Source of the DNA: an uncultured Clostridium sp.
GTDB lineage: Bacteria > Bacillota > Clostridia > Lachnospirales > Lachnospiraceae
Length of the DNA stretch: 45,398 nt
Reading direction: 5' to 3'
Assembly (NCBI GenBank): GCA_947644195.1
Contig: CANRZB010000030.1
Coordinates: forward strand, 1 to 45,398
The notes below the pieces were generated by a model. That model made no database searches. It had not been told where the DNA came from and saw only the letters and a program-made list of their open reading frames with translations. Position 1 is the first letter of the stretch. Every line of letters begins with the position of its first letter. The position numbers and the translations under genes were made by a program. Below, piece after piece: positions 7,549-14,943 of the stretch.

Positions 7549-7938
7549 ATGAATGAAAGATTTTACATTTCAGATGAATTAAAAAGGGTAGAATTAAATC
7601 GTAAGGTTGCTGTAGAATTATTAAAATATGTTATTGTTAATCAAAGTGAACCTACTATTACCTATGGTAAATTGGCTTCAAAAATAGATAGAGATTTTAA
7701 TCCGCGTAATTTGGATAAACCTCTTGGTGTTGTCTCAAGTGTATGTATAGAAAATAACTTACCTCCTGTGTCTGGAGTGGTTATTAATAAAGAATTTAAA
7801 CTACCAGGGGAAGGATTTTATAAAGAGTTTTTTTCTGGAAGGAAAATGAATGAATGGGAAGAAATATACAAAAATAACATATTGGAAATTAAAACGTGTA
7901 ATTTATGGAAAGACTTTTTAATTGCAATTGAGTCTTGA
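7549..7938 (+). CDS. Uncharacterised 129-residue protein
   Basis: The ATG at 7549 has GGGAGG about ten bases upstream. The product has no signal peptide or membrane segment, so it should be cytosolic. The recognisable part runs ITYGKLASKI, NPRNLDKPLGVVSSVC, ENNLPPVSGVVINKE and LPGEGFYKEFF. This order, an ITYxxLA segment, a helix ending in Cys, then LPPxxxxVxNK and PGEGF, recalls small proteins with an alkyltransferase-like (MGMT/ATL) layout, but I cannot confirm that. It is AT-rich like the patch around it. Its role, and any link with the dead antitoxin upstream, are unknown. Confidence 0.7.
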   Translation: MNERFYISDELKRVELNRKVAVELLKYVIVNQSEPTITYGKLASKIDRDFNPRNLDKPLGVVSSVCIENNLPPVSGVVINKEFKLPGEGFYKEFFSGRKMNEWEEIYKNNILEIKTCNLWKDFLIAIES

Positions 7939-8025
7939 AAATCAAATACTACATAAAATGGAAATCTTCCCTTTGTTATTTCCTGTTAGAATAACAAAAA
8001 TAAAAATTATGGAGGAAAAAACGAT

Positions 8026-8382
8026 ATGGAATTAATTATGCAGAATTCATTTGCAACATGTGGACAAGCGTGTATTGCTATGATTGCCAATAAAGAGATC
8101 GAGGAAGTGATTAAAGACATGAAAACGGATGGGCCGACAAGTATTGGCCAACTGATAGAAATCCTTGATTTTTATGGGATAAAGCATGCGGAACGGAATA
8201 AAAGAATTTCTAAGAAAAATCCGGTACCTTATAGATATTCTATTTTAACAGTCCACACAAAGGAAGGATATACGCATTGGACGTTGTTGCATGACGATAA
8301 ATATTATGATCCAGAATTCGGCTTGATTGAGGGTGAATACACATATGGGAAAATTACATCATTTTTAGAAATATATAAATGA
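8026..8382 (+). CDS. Stand-alone C39-like cysteine peptidase fold protein
   Basis: The ATG at 8026 has GGAGGA nine bases upstream and gives 118 residues without a signal peptide. The N-terminus NSFATCGQACIAMIA resembles the catalytic Cys region of C39 (bacteriocin-leader processing) peptidases, with Cys12 in the expected place. The later THWTLLHDDKYYDP supplies a His (84) and an Asp (95) in the usual order. No ABC transporter domain or double-glycine precursor is nearby, so a leader peptidase role is not supported. The last codons overlap the remains of a GNAT gene. The family fold is inferred from motifs only. Confidence 0.65.
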   Translation: MELIMQNSFATCGQACIAMIANKEIEEVIKDMKTDGPTSIGQLIEILDFYGIKHAERNKRISKKNPVPYRYSILTVHTKEGYTHWTLLHDDKYYDPEFGLIEGEYTYGKITSFLEIYK

Positions 8383-8650
8383 CCGAGTAATCGGTAGTGT
8401 CGGGTATCGTTCTATGGAAGGCACGGACGAAGTTTGGTTGCACCGATTATTTTTGAAATATAATCATAAGCATGAGGGGATTGGAACACAGCTTCTCCAA
8501 ACGGCGGAAACTCACATCAAACAAAGAGGGAAAAAGACGATAAAAATTCATCTTGGAACACCCAGAGACCAGTGTTTTGAATCCTATGCATTTCATTTGA
8601 AATAGGGATATCGAGAGTACGAGAAACAATATATGAAAAAGGAACTGAAA
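8381..8650 (+). pseudogene. GNAT acetyltransferase, broken by in-frame TAG
   Basis: One frame reads DRVIGSVGYRSM, then WLHRLFLKYNHKHEGIGTQL, then FESYAFHLK, a TAG at 8603-8605, and GYREYEKQYMKKEL. These are motif A and the C-terminal strands of a GNAT acetyltransferase. The residues after the stop are in the same frame and still make sense, so the stop is a recent point change. The N-terminal third is missing: the frame is closed by a stop at 8366, inside the preceding gene. A 63-codon frame from 8414 could in principle be translated but would be a fragment. Confidence 0.75.
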
Positions 8651-8692
8651 AAGCGAGTTATTCATGATTTATTGATACCGGGAGTCCTACCA

Positions 8693-9247
8693 ATGAAAAC
8701 AGAACTCATCAGAAGCAGCCGAAAATCCATCGCAATCCAGGTCTGTCCAGACGGTCATCTCCGAATCCGCGCTCCCAGACGGATGCGGGATGCAGAAATA
8801 GCCGAATTTATTGAGCAGAATTCTTCCTGGATCAGTAAGCAGTGCGAGAAAATGCGGGAGTACCGTGAGAGCATGTCAGAGTGTCCGCCGCTTACGTTAC
8901 AGGAACTTCATGCGCTGTCTGATCAGGCACTGGAAGTTTTGCCGAAACGTACTGCCTATTTTGCAGAGCAAATTGGCGTTACCTATGGACGGATTACCAT
9001 ACGTAATCAGAAAACCCGGTGGGGGAGTTGCAGTGGGAAGGGAAATCTAAACTTTAACTGCTTATTGATGTTAGCGCCAGCGGATGTTCAGGACTATGTG
9101 GTGGTGCATGAACTATGCCATCGGAAAGAAATGAACCATTCTCCGAAATTTTGGGCAGAGGTAGCAAAAATCTTGCCGGATTATCAGGAGAGAAGAACCT
9201 GGTTGAAAGAAAATGGTGCCTGGATCATGGGACGGATGGAACGATAA
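8693..9247 (+). CDS. YgjP-like zinc metallopeptidase domain protein
   Basis: The 184-residue product (ATG 8693, GGGAG upstream) belongs to the YgjP/DUF45 group of small putative metallopeptidases. The zinc site is HELCH (139-143) with a further His at 149 in MNHSPKFW; a conserved TRWGSCS motif lies at 108-114. There is no signal peptide, so it is cytosolic. The open frame extends upstream to 8633, but those residues are the tail of the broken GNAT gene, so the later ATG is preferred. The cellular substrate of this family is not established. It marks the return to ordinary chromosomal genes after the decayed patch. Confidence 0.85.
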   Translation: MKTELIRSSRKSIAIQVCPDGHLRIRAPRRMRDAEIAEFIEQNSSWISKQCEKMREYRESMSECPPLTLQELHALSDQALEVLPKRTAYFAEQIGVTYGRITIRNQKTRWGSCSGKGNLNFNCLLMLAPADVQDYVVVHELCHRKEMNHSPKFWAEVAKILPDYQERRTWLKENGAWIMGRMER

Positions 9248-9288
9248 TATCGTGGACTAGATGCATAAACTCAAAGAAAAAACAGTGG

Positions 9289-9317
9289 TTGTATTTCTGG
9301 GAAAAATTGCTTATAAT
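9289..9317 (+). promoter_or_regulatory. Sigma-A type promoter of flagellin-like gene
   Basis: TTGTAT (9289-9294) and TATAAT (9312-9317) are 17 bases apart, 92 bases before the chosen start. No sequence like the sigma-28 flagellar promoter (TAAA, about 15 bases, then CCGATAT) is seen in this gap, although late flagellin genes usually have one. Confidence 0.7.
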
Positions 9318-9408
9318 GTTTTTAAGAATGATTAATTTCTGTTGCTGGAATCCATGGTGAGAACAAAGACAAGAAATCTTAGTGGAATAGGGAAAGGATG
9401 TGACGGAG

Positions 9409-10164
9409 ATGAGCAGTATTTCAAGTATGGGAAATCGCTATTACAGTCAGATTACCAGTGGAAACAAATTACAGTCTGCGGCAGATGGAGCTGCCCAGAT
9501 GAATATTGTGCAGAGGGAAAAAGGGCAGGTCAATGGATATGATATGGGCACCCGGAATGCCTGGGATGGGAGAAGTCTGCTGGATGTGGCAGATGGCGCT
9601 TATCAGGGCATCACGGAGAGTCTTCAAAGGATGAGAGAACTGGCTGTGCAGGCATCAAATTCGGCGGTGTTATCGGACAGTGACCGTCGGATGATCCAGG
9701 ATGAAGTAGACCAGTTAAAACGTGGAATTTCTGATATTGCAAATAATACAGAATTTAATACCAAAAAACTGTTGGATGGCAGTTCTTCAGATCTTTATTT
9801 ACAGACAGGTGCCAATGCGGGGCAAGGACAGACGGTAGATACTGGAAATGCGACCTTGCAGGCGCTTGGGATTGCTGATTTTGATGTGACGGGGAAATTT
9901 GATATACGGACGATTGATGATGCATTGTCGAAAGTATCTTCGAATCGCAGCAAAATCGGCGCACAGAGTAACTCCCTGGATCATACGATTGGATATAATA
10001 CCCATACCTCGTACAATTTGACGAGGACGGTAAGCCAGATGGAAGATACGGATTTTGCCAAGGCAGTAACGGATCTCAATAAAAAGCAGTTGATGGATAC
10101 CGTGAAGTTTATGATGCAGAGAAAACAGCAGGAAGAGCAGCAGCGCAGGAACTGGTTTTTTTAA
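9409..10164 (+). CDS. Divergent flagellin-like protein
   Basis: The likely start is ATG 9409 (251 residues), with AAAGGA ten bases upstream; a GTG at 9400 sits too close to that site. The region ITSGNKLQSAADGAAQM through LLDVADGAYQGITESLQRM, RELAVQASN and NNTEFNTKKLLDGS is the flagellin D0/D1 core. The usual N-terminal helix (M-I-N-x-N-x-x-A-L-N) is replaced by a short SSISSMGNRYYSQ, and the C-terminal helix is also unlike flagellins, ending in a Gln/Arg-rich EEQQRRNWFF instead of the usual tail. It has no flagellar neighbours. It could be a minor filament protein, or a flagellin-derived protein with another role. Confidence 0.75.
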   Translation: MSSISSMGNRYYSQITSGNKLQSAADGAAQMNIVQREKGQVNGYDMGTRNAWDGRSLLDVADGAYQGITESLQRMRELAVQASNSAVLSDSDRRMIQDEVDQLKRGISDIANNTEFNTKKLLDGSSSDLYLQTGANAGQGQTVDTGNATLQALGIADFDVTGKFDIRTIDDALSKVSSNRSKIGAQSNSLDHTIGYNTHTSYNLTRTVSQMEDTDFAKAVTDLNKKQLMDTVKFMMQRKQQEEQQRRNWFF

Positions 10165-10205
10165 GTAAAGGGTACGACAAAAATGTAATTGCGATATATA
10201 AAAAT

Positions 10206-10255
10206 AAGAAACAGCGAACATAGCCGGCAACGTCCGATGGTGTTCGCTGTTTCTT
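10206..10255. terminator. Bidirectional terminator hairpin
   Basis: AAGAAACAGCGAACA (10206-10220) pairs perfectly with TGTTCGCTGTTTCTT (10241-10255) around a 20-base loop. It lies between the flagellin-like gene and the convergent HD-domain gene, with T-rich tails in both directions. Confidence 0.88.
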
Positions 10256-10281
10256 TTGTCTTTGCCATATATTATGTTAGC

Positions 10282-10854
10282 TTAGGATAGAAATAACTCT
10301 TCATAGATCTGGGATAATTCTTCATATTTTGACTGGCAGTCTGCTTGTCCCCCTAAAGGGGCCATGGCATCCCGCATTGCTCCATAGTACCAGCATTGTT
10401 TTTCTCTGGGTGCATGAAAGCGTTTCCAGAGCTGCTCCCCCTCCAGTGCGTAGTCAGCGGCCATGCTCCGAAGGTTTGACAGGGCGTCGGCCAGGATCAG
10501 CATTTGGTATCTTTTTTCAGCGGAACGAAGTGTTTTAACAGCGTCGGTTTTTCGTTCTTCCCAGGACAGGTCTTTGTTTTCGGTATGTCTTCCTACCAGG
10601 TTGGCAACATTTTCGCCAAAATTCTCACGGATCTGTTCTAAGGTCAATGGAGTGTCTTCCACCGTGTCGTGCAAAATACCTGCAATCATGAGATCGGTAT
10701 CGGCATGCATGGAGGACAGGATTTCCAGTACTTCCATGGGATGAACCAGATAGTCAACCTTCGTGCCTTTCCGAAACTGTCCCTGATGTGCCTTTGCTGC
10801 CTGCATGATGGCATGATGTATTCTGCTTCCTGCGGTCTTTCTGTCTGATCCCAT
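10282..10854 (-). CDS. HD-domain hydrolase, SpoT/MESH1-like
   Basis: The 190-residue product starts at 10854 with AGGAGG correctly placed. Residues 10-130 form a metal-dependent HD domain: AHQGQFRKG, YLVHPMEVLEIL, GILHDTVEDT (His62-Asp63) and FGENVANLV, followed by an alpha-helical region with LILADALSNL. This is the pattern of the ppGpp hydrolase half of RelA/SpoT and of small stand-alone hydrolases such as MESH1. There is no synthetase domain. Removal of the 3' pyrophosphate of ppGpp is likely but inferred; other nucleotides are possible. It is cytosolic and single in its transcript. Confidence 0.82.
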   Translation of the reverse strand: MGSDRKTAGSRIHHAIMQAAKAHQGQFRKGTKVDYLVHPMEVLEILSSMHADTDLMIAGILHDTVEDTPLTLEQIRENFGENVANLVGRHTENKDLSWEERKTDAVKTLRSAEKRYQMLILADALSNLRSMAADYALEGEQLWKRFHAPREKQCWYYGAMRDAMAPLGGQADCQSKYEELSQIYEELFLS

Positions 10855-10950
10855 GGATACCTCCTGAATTTGGTTCTAAGTATGCAGACTAAAAATTCGT
10901 TCTGCGCCATTTGGCTGAAAATGAACAGGTCAGCACACGAATTTCTATGT

Positions 10951-11040
10951 CATGATGTTGGGGTCAAAAGGTATTTTGTCCCAACGGATGCTGCGGATTG
11001 CCGCATTGCTGCGCAATTTTTGCAACCCTGGCATCATATG
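10951..11040. repeat. Hairpin-rich intergenic element
   Basis: The 223 bases between the HD gene and the flippase gene hold no gene. GTTGGGGTCAAAA (10957-10969) pairs with TTTTGTCCCAAC (10974-10985) across a GGTA loop. A second small hairpin TGCGG/CCGCA follows near 10990-11005, and outer arms CATGATG (10951) and CATCATATG (11032-11040) can close the whole stretch. This is the look of a palindromic intergenic repeat, though no second copy is proven in this window. Confidence 0.5.
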
Positions 11041-11077
11041 ATTTACTCAAAAGTATAACAAAACCCTCAGGGTAAAG

Positions 11078-12475
11078 TCAAATTCTTTCAATGCTCTGGG
11101 AAGAATCTCGCTTAAAATATTGGCGCAGGCAGAGGCAGGACAGAATAGTCATGATAATCTGGCTGGCTAGGATACCGATTAGATAGGCATAAATCCCGAA
11201 GCGAGGCACGCAGAAGACCAGACTGCAAAGTTTGATGGACTGACTGACAACGGTAATGAGGAAAGTCTGACGATTTTTTCCGAGACCATTGATAATACTA
11301 TTCAAAGTAGTGGACAGGTAGAGAAAGGGGCAGAGCCAGGACAGGATACGCAGGAACGAGCCGGCGGTCTGGTTATGAAAACACAGTTCGCCAATAAGGT
11401 TGCCAAACAACAGAAAGAATATGGTAAACAGAAAGCCAATCAGCAGACAATACAGCGTTGAAGTGGTAACATAGCGTTTTACCTGTTTTTGCTGTCCCAT
11501 GGCCTGAGAGTCCGCGACCGCCGGCAAAAGCATGACGGCGATAGAATTCGTGATACTGGAGGGAAACAGCAGAAAGGGCAGTACCATGCCGGTCAGGATT
11601 CCATAGAGCGCCAGGGCATCAGAGGCAGAGTAGCCATACATCCGCAAGGCAGCCGGGATGAAAACTGCTTCCGTACTGTTCAGTATGGATACGACTAATT
11701 TTGTACCAGTCAGGGTAATGCTGACAGATAGCAACCGACGAAACAGGCGATCCCGGCGGAAAGGACGGATGCTGGATCCTGGCTTTTTCACTGGAATTTT
11801 CTGGTGATGGATAAATTGACAGATCACATAGAGATTAGACACGACTTCACCGACTACCAATCCCCAAACGGCTACAATACATCCCTGTTTGGGCGGCATG
11901 GGATACAGGCACAGAATCAGAAATACGAAACCGAGCCGGCTGAACTGTTCTACAATTTGTGTCATGGCAGGAACTTTGGCATTTTGCAGGCCATAGTAAT
12001 ATCCATTTAGGCAGGCTGAGACACCGCAGAATGGAAAGAGCAGGGACAGGATGCGCAGATAAGGTGTGCAGGAAGGCTCCAATAGCAAATAGGTGGCAAT
12101 CGTTCCCGCAAAATTCTGTATCAAGGTCAAGAGTGTTAATGACAGGCAGAGGGAGATCCCTAAACCATAGGCAAGGATTCGTCGGGCTGTGGGACAGGCA
12201 TTTCCTTGATCGTTTCTGGGAACTTTATCGGAGACTGCACAGGAAGAGGCAATAATCTGTGATATGGCGGTTTGAATACCAGCGCCGTAAATGGTAAAAG
12301 CGATCCCATAGACTGGGAAAATGAGCTGATAGGTTCCTAAGAGGGATGCGCCCAACCGATCTGCCAAAAAGATGCGGTAAAAAAATCCCAGGAATCTGGT
12401 GATAAATCCGGCAACCGTCAAGATTAAGGTTCCTTTGATAATCTTATTTTGTAGGAATTGCATGTTGAAACTCAT
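11078..12475 (-). CDS. SpoVB-like polysaccharide/lipid flippase (MATE fold)
   Basis: The 465-residue product starts at 12475 with AAAGGAGG eight bases upstream. It is an integral membrane protein with about twelve to fourteen hydrophobic segments. The N-terminus (KGTLILTVAGFITRFLGFFYRI, here described by its first part KGTLILTVAGF) and GTYQLIFPVYGIAF are typical of the SpoVB/MurJ branch of the MOP superfamily, which moves lipid-linked sugars across the membrane. In spore formers the family acts in spore cortex synthesis; copies outside sporulation loci are common in Clostridia. A role in cell-wall precursor flipping is inferred only. Confidence 0.85.
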   Translation of the reverse strand: MSFNMQFLQNKIIKGTLILTVAGFITRFLGFFYRIFLADRLGASLLGTYQLIFPVYGIAFTIYGAGIQTAISQIIASSCAVSDKVPRNDQGNACPTARRILAYGLGISLCLSLTLLTLIQNFAGTIATYLLLEPSCTPYLRILSLLFPFCGVSACLNGYYYGLQNAKVPAMTQIVEQFSRLGFVFLILCLYPMPPKQGCIVAVWGLVVGEVVSNLYVICQFIHHQKIPVKKPGSSIRPFRRDRLFRRLLSVSITLTGTKLVVSILNSTEAVFIPAALRMYGYSASDALALYGILTGMVLPFLLFPSSITNSIAVMLLPAVADSQAMGQQKQVKRYVTTSTLYCLLIGFLFTIFFLLFGNLIGELCFHNQTAGSFLRILSWLCPFLYLSTTLNSIINGLGKNRQTFLITVVSQSIKLCSLVFCVPRFGIYAYLIGILASQIIMTILSCLCLRQYFKRDSSQSIERI

Positions 12476-12500
12476 AGAAAGAGCCTCCTTTGCGAACCGT

Positions 12501-12557
12501 AGAAACTCTTTCTTTGTTTAGATGTGTACGGAAAACATCGTTGATTTTAGAGTTTCT
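12501..12557. promoter_or_regulatory. Inverted repeat between divergent genes
   Basis: AGAAACTCT (12501-12509) and AGAGTTTCT (12549-12557) are perfect arms, and GATGT (12521-12525) with ACATC (12535-12539) form an inner stem. It lies between the divergent flippase and cysteine desulfurase genes and may be an operator or a transcript structure. A TTGATT at 12541 could be part of a promoter for the desulfurase, but the matching -10 is poor. Confidence 0.45.
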
Positions 12558-12709
12558 TCTCAAACTAATACTATGGGAATTTCTGAAAAAATATGTCTAA
12601 AAGCCGATTCACAGATCCGTTCCTTTTCTTCCGTATATCTGGGGGCGCACCAATGAGGCTCCGGCGCATAGAATATAGAGAGTGGCATTTCTGTGGAAGG
12701 AAGATAGCA

Positions 12710-13882
12710 ATGGACGGAACGTCGATCTACATGGATCATGGCGCTACTACATCAGTAGAAGCAGAAGTGGTTAAGGCAATGCAGCCATGGTATTCACAAT
12801 GGTATGGGAATCCATCTGGAGTATACGAATTCGCAGATAACAGCAAGAAGGCAGTGGAACATGCCAGAGAAGTAATTGCAGAAAGTATTGGAGTGAAGCC
12901 AGAAGAAATATATTTTACCGGAGGAGGAACGGAAGCCGATAACTGGATTTTGAAAGGAATAGTGTTCCGAGATGGTGCGGCTAATACGAAAAAACATATT
13001 ATTACATCAGCAATTGAACATCACGCAGTATTACACAGCTGCCAGTTTTTAGAGCGGATGGGTTGTGACGTGACCTATCTGCCGGTCGATGAAGTGGGAA
13101 TGATTGATGTCCGGGAATTGGAACAGGCGATTCGGCCGGAGACAGTATTAATCAGCATTATGTTTGCAAACAATGAAATTGGTACGATAGAGCCTGTCCG
13201 TGAAATAGGACAGATTGCACAAAAGTATCAGATCCCATTTCATACAGATGCCGTACAGGCATATCTGCATGTGCCAATCCAGGCAAAAGAGCTGGGGATC
13301 ACAGCGTTAAGTGCGAGCAGCCATAAATTCAACGGGCCCAAGGGAGTCGGTTTTTTATATCTGGAAGAGGGGACAGAACTGGAAGCGTTGCTGCATGGTG
13401 GTGCACAGGAAAAGAGGATGCGTGCCGGGACGGAAAATGTTCCGGGGATCGTTGGCATGGGCAGGGCGGTAGAACTGGGGATGCAGTATATGGAACAGGA
13501 TATGGCATATGTGAGGGAATTACGGGATTATATGCTTTATGAGTTGTTCCGGGAAATTCCTGATCTTTGCTTAAATGGTTCTTCGACCAGGAGATTGCCA
13601 GGAAATATTAATATCAGTCTACAGTATGTAGAGGGAGCGTCACTGCTAGTCTTACTGGATATGGAGGGGATCTGTGCCTCTGCGGGTTCGGCATGTACCG
13701 CCGGAGACCGGGGGATTTCTCATGTTTTACAGGCAATTAGACTGCCGGAGGATCTGGCGAGGGGAACGATTCGTTTTACTCTGGGGCCGGATAATACCAA
13801 AGAAGAGGTAGATCAAGTGGTACGACATATGAAACAATTTGTGCAGGATTTGCGGGGATTTTCAGAGGAGAGCGACTCTTGA
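12710..13882 (+). CDS. Cysteine desulfurase, NifS/IscS family
   Basis: This PLP enzyme removes sulfur from cysteine for iron-sulfur clusters or tRNA thiolation. The ATG at 12710 (390 residues) has GGAAGGAAG upstream and gives the usual IYMDHGATT start; an in-frame ATG at 12593 would add an atypical Arg-rich leader. The PLP lysine is Lys206 in SASSHKFNGPKG, His104 is in AIEHHAVLHS, and the sulfur-accepting Cys329 is in ASAGSACTAGD. The short loop around this Cys places it with group I (IscS/NifS). No IscU or ThiI gene follows, so the sulfur acceptor is unknown. Confidence 0.92.
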   Translation: MDGTSIYMDHGATTSVEAEVVKAMQPWYSQWYGNPSGVYEFADNSKKAVEHAREVIAESIGVKPEEIYFTGGGTEADNWILKGIVFRDGAANTKKHIITSAIEHHAVLHSCQFLERMGCDVTYLPVDEVGMIDVRELEQAIRPETVLISIMFANNEIGTIEPVREIGQIAQKYQIPFHTDAVQAYLHVPIQAKELGITALSASSHKFNGPKGVGFLYLEEGTELEALLHGGAQEKRMRAGTENVPGIVGMGRAVELGMQYMEQDMAYVRELRDYMLYELFREIPDLCLNGSSTRRLPGNINISLQYVEGASLLVLLDMEGICASAGSACTAGDRGISHVLQAIRLPEDLARGTIRFTLGPDNTKEEVDQVVRHMKQFVQDLRGFSEESDS

Positions 13883-13899
13883 CGCTATCTATAACATGA

Positions 13900-13952
13900 A
13901 AAACGGTGCAATCCAAACCTCCATGATGGAGTCGTTTGGGTTGCACCGTTTT
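13900..13952. terminator. Bidirectional terminator hairpin
   Basis: A stem of about 19 pairs joins 13900-13918 (starts AAAACGGTGCAA) to 13934-13952 (ends TTGCACCGTTTT), with a 15-base loop. It separates the desulfurase gene from the convergent PHP gene, with T runs on both strands. Confidence 0.9.
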
Positions 13953-13981
13953 GTAAATCTATTGCGGTTTTACCAAGAGAA

Positions 13982-14845
13982 TCAAGGCTCTATTGGAACC
14001 ATCACTGGATTCCGTTGATGAAATTCTGTATAATAGCGAAAACCACATTGCGCCAGTAACTGTGGCACCACAGAAAATTGATAGCCCAGATGGTTGCACT
14101 CATGTGCATCGGAACCCACGGTAATGATCTCTCCTCCCAGTTCCCGATATCTGGACAGAATCCATTCATGTGGGTTCGGATGTCCCATGCCATATTTTAG
14201 TCCTGCGGTATTTATTTCGATGCCATGTCCTGTTTCTATGAGACGAGACAGGATTTCATCAATTACATCCGCATGAATCTTACACTGCGTTTCCAGATAG
14301 GAATCTGTGTTTCGGTGTTCCTGCTGCAGTCGCTTTAGGGAAGGAGAGTAGCGCAGGATATAATCCAGATGGCCGTATACGTCATAATCAAAGGACAGAT
14401 CAATATTTGCCAGGGTCGCTTCATAGTAGCGGCGGATACCATTGTTTTCCTCCGATCCTTCCCAATAGACCGGGTAATAGGGATCGATGTCATCCACCAG
14501 ATGGGTAGAGCCGATGACAAAGTCCAGAGGATAGTTTTGCGTCAATGCCAGTGCCTGCTTTTGGACGGATGGCTTTAGCCCCAGTTCAACTCCCTGCCGG
14601 ATCTCCAGTGTTGGAAATTGCCTCCGCATAGCCTGGATCTCTGCCAGATATTCCTCCATATCAAAGACAAAACCCGGTTTCGATGGATCAGACTTTATAA
14701 ATGCCGATGGAAAATCATAGTCCATATGATCGGTAAGACAGATGGAAGCAAAGCCGGTATTGACTGCCTGTTGCAGCATCTGCACCATGGGCTCCCGGGA
14801 GTCGGTAGAAAAGGAAGTGTGTACATGGTTGTCAGAACGTATCAT
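13982..14845 (-). CDS. hisK: Histidinol-phosphatase (PHP family)
   Basis: The 287-residue product starts at 14845 with GGAGG six bases upstream. It is a PHP-domain phosphoesterase with HVHTSFSTDS (metal ligands His7, His9), CLTDHMD, the Glu of RQGVELGL, IGSTHLVDD, VYGHLDYILR and VGSDAHE. This set and length match HisK/HisJ histidinol-phosphate phosphatases, which carry out the eighth step of histidine synthesis. No other his gene is near, so related sugar-phosphate or nucleotide phosphatase activity remains possible. It lies 98 bases downstream of rqcH on the same strand and may share its transcript. Confidence 0.85.
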   Translation of the reverse strand: MIRSDNHVHTSFSTDSREPMVQMLQQAVNTGFASICLTDHMDYDFPSAFIKSDPSKPGFVFDMEEYLAEIQAMRRQFPTLEIRQGVELGLKPSVQKQALALTQNYPLDFVIGSTHLVDDIDPYYPVYWEGSEENNGIRRYYEATLANIDLSFDYDVYGHLDYILRYSPSLKRLQQEHRNTDSYLETQCKIHADVIDEILSRLIETGHGIEINTAGLKYGMGHPNPHEWILSRYRELGGEIITVGSDAHECNHLGYQFSVVPQLLAQCGFRYYTEFHQRNPVMVPIEP

Positions 14846-14943
14846 TGGGTACCTCCGTTTTGCTGTCTCTTGACAGCGAGATTATTAATGTGATTATGGT
14901 GTTCGGATGTTTTCTTTGCAAAGTTTCCAAGCAGGGAGGGTTT

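Noticed and set aside
7214-7938. HicB remnant and the 129-residue gene as a working toxin-antitoxin pair
   Set aside because: The HicB-like part has multiple stops, and the downstream protein has none of the HicA features (a small double-stranded RNA-binding fold with a catalytic His).
7972-7998. Hairpin TTTGTTATT/AATAACAAA as a terminator
   Set aside because: The stem is weak and A/T only, and it is followed by A residues rather than a T run on the coding strand.
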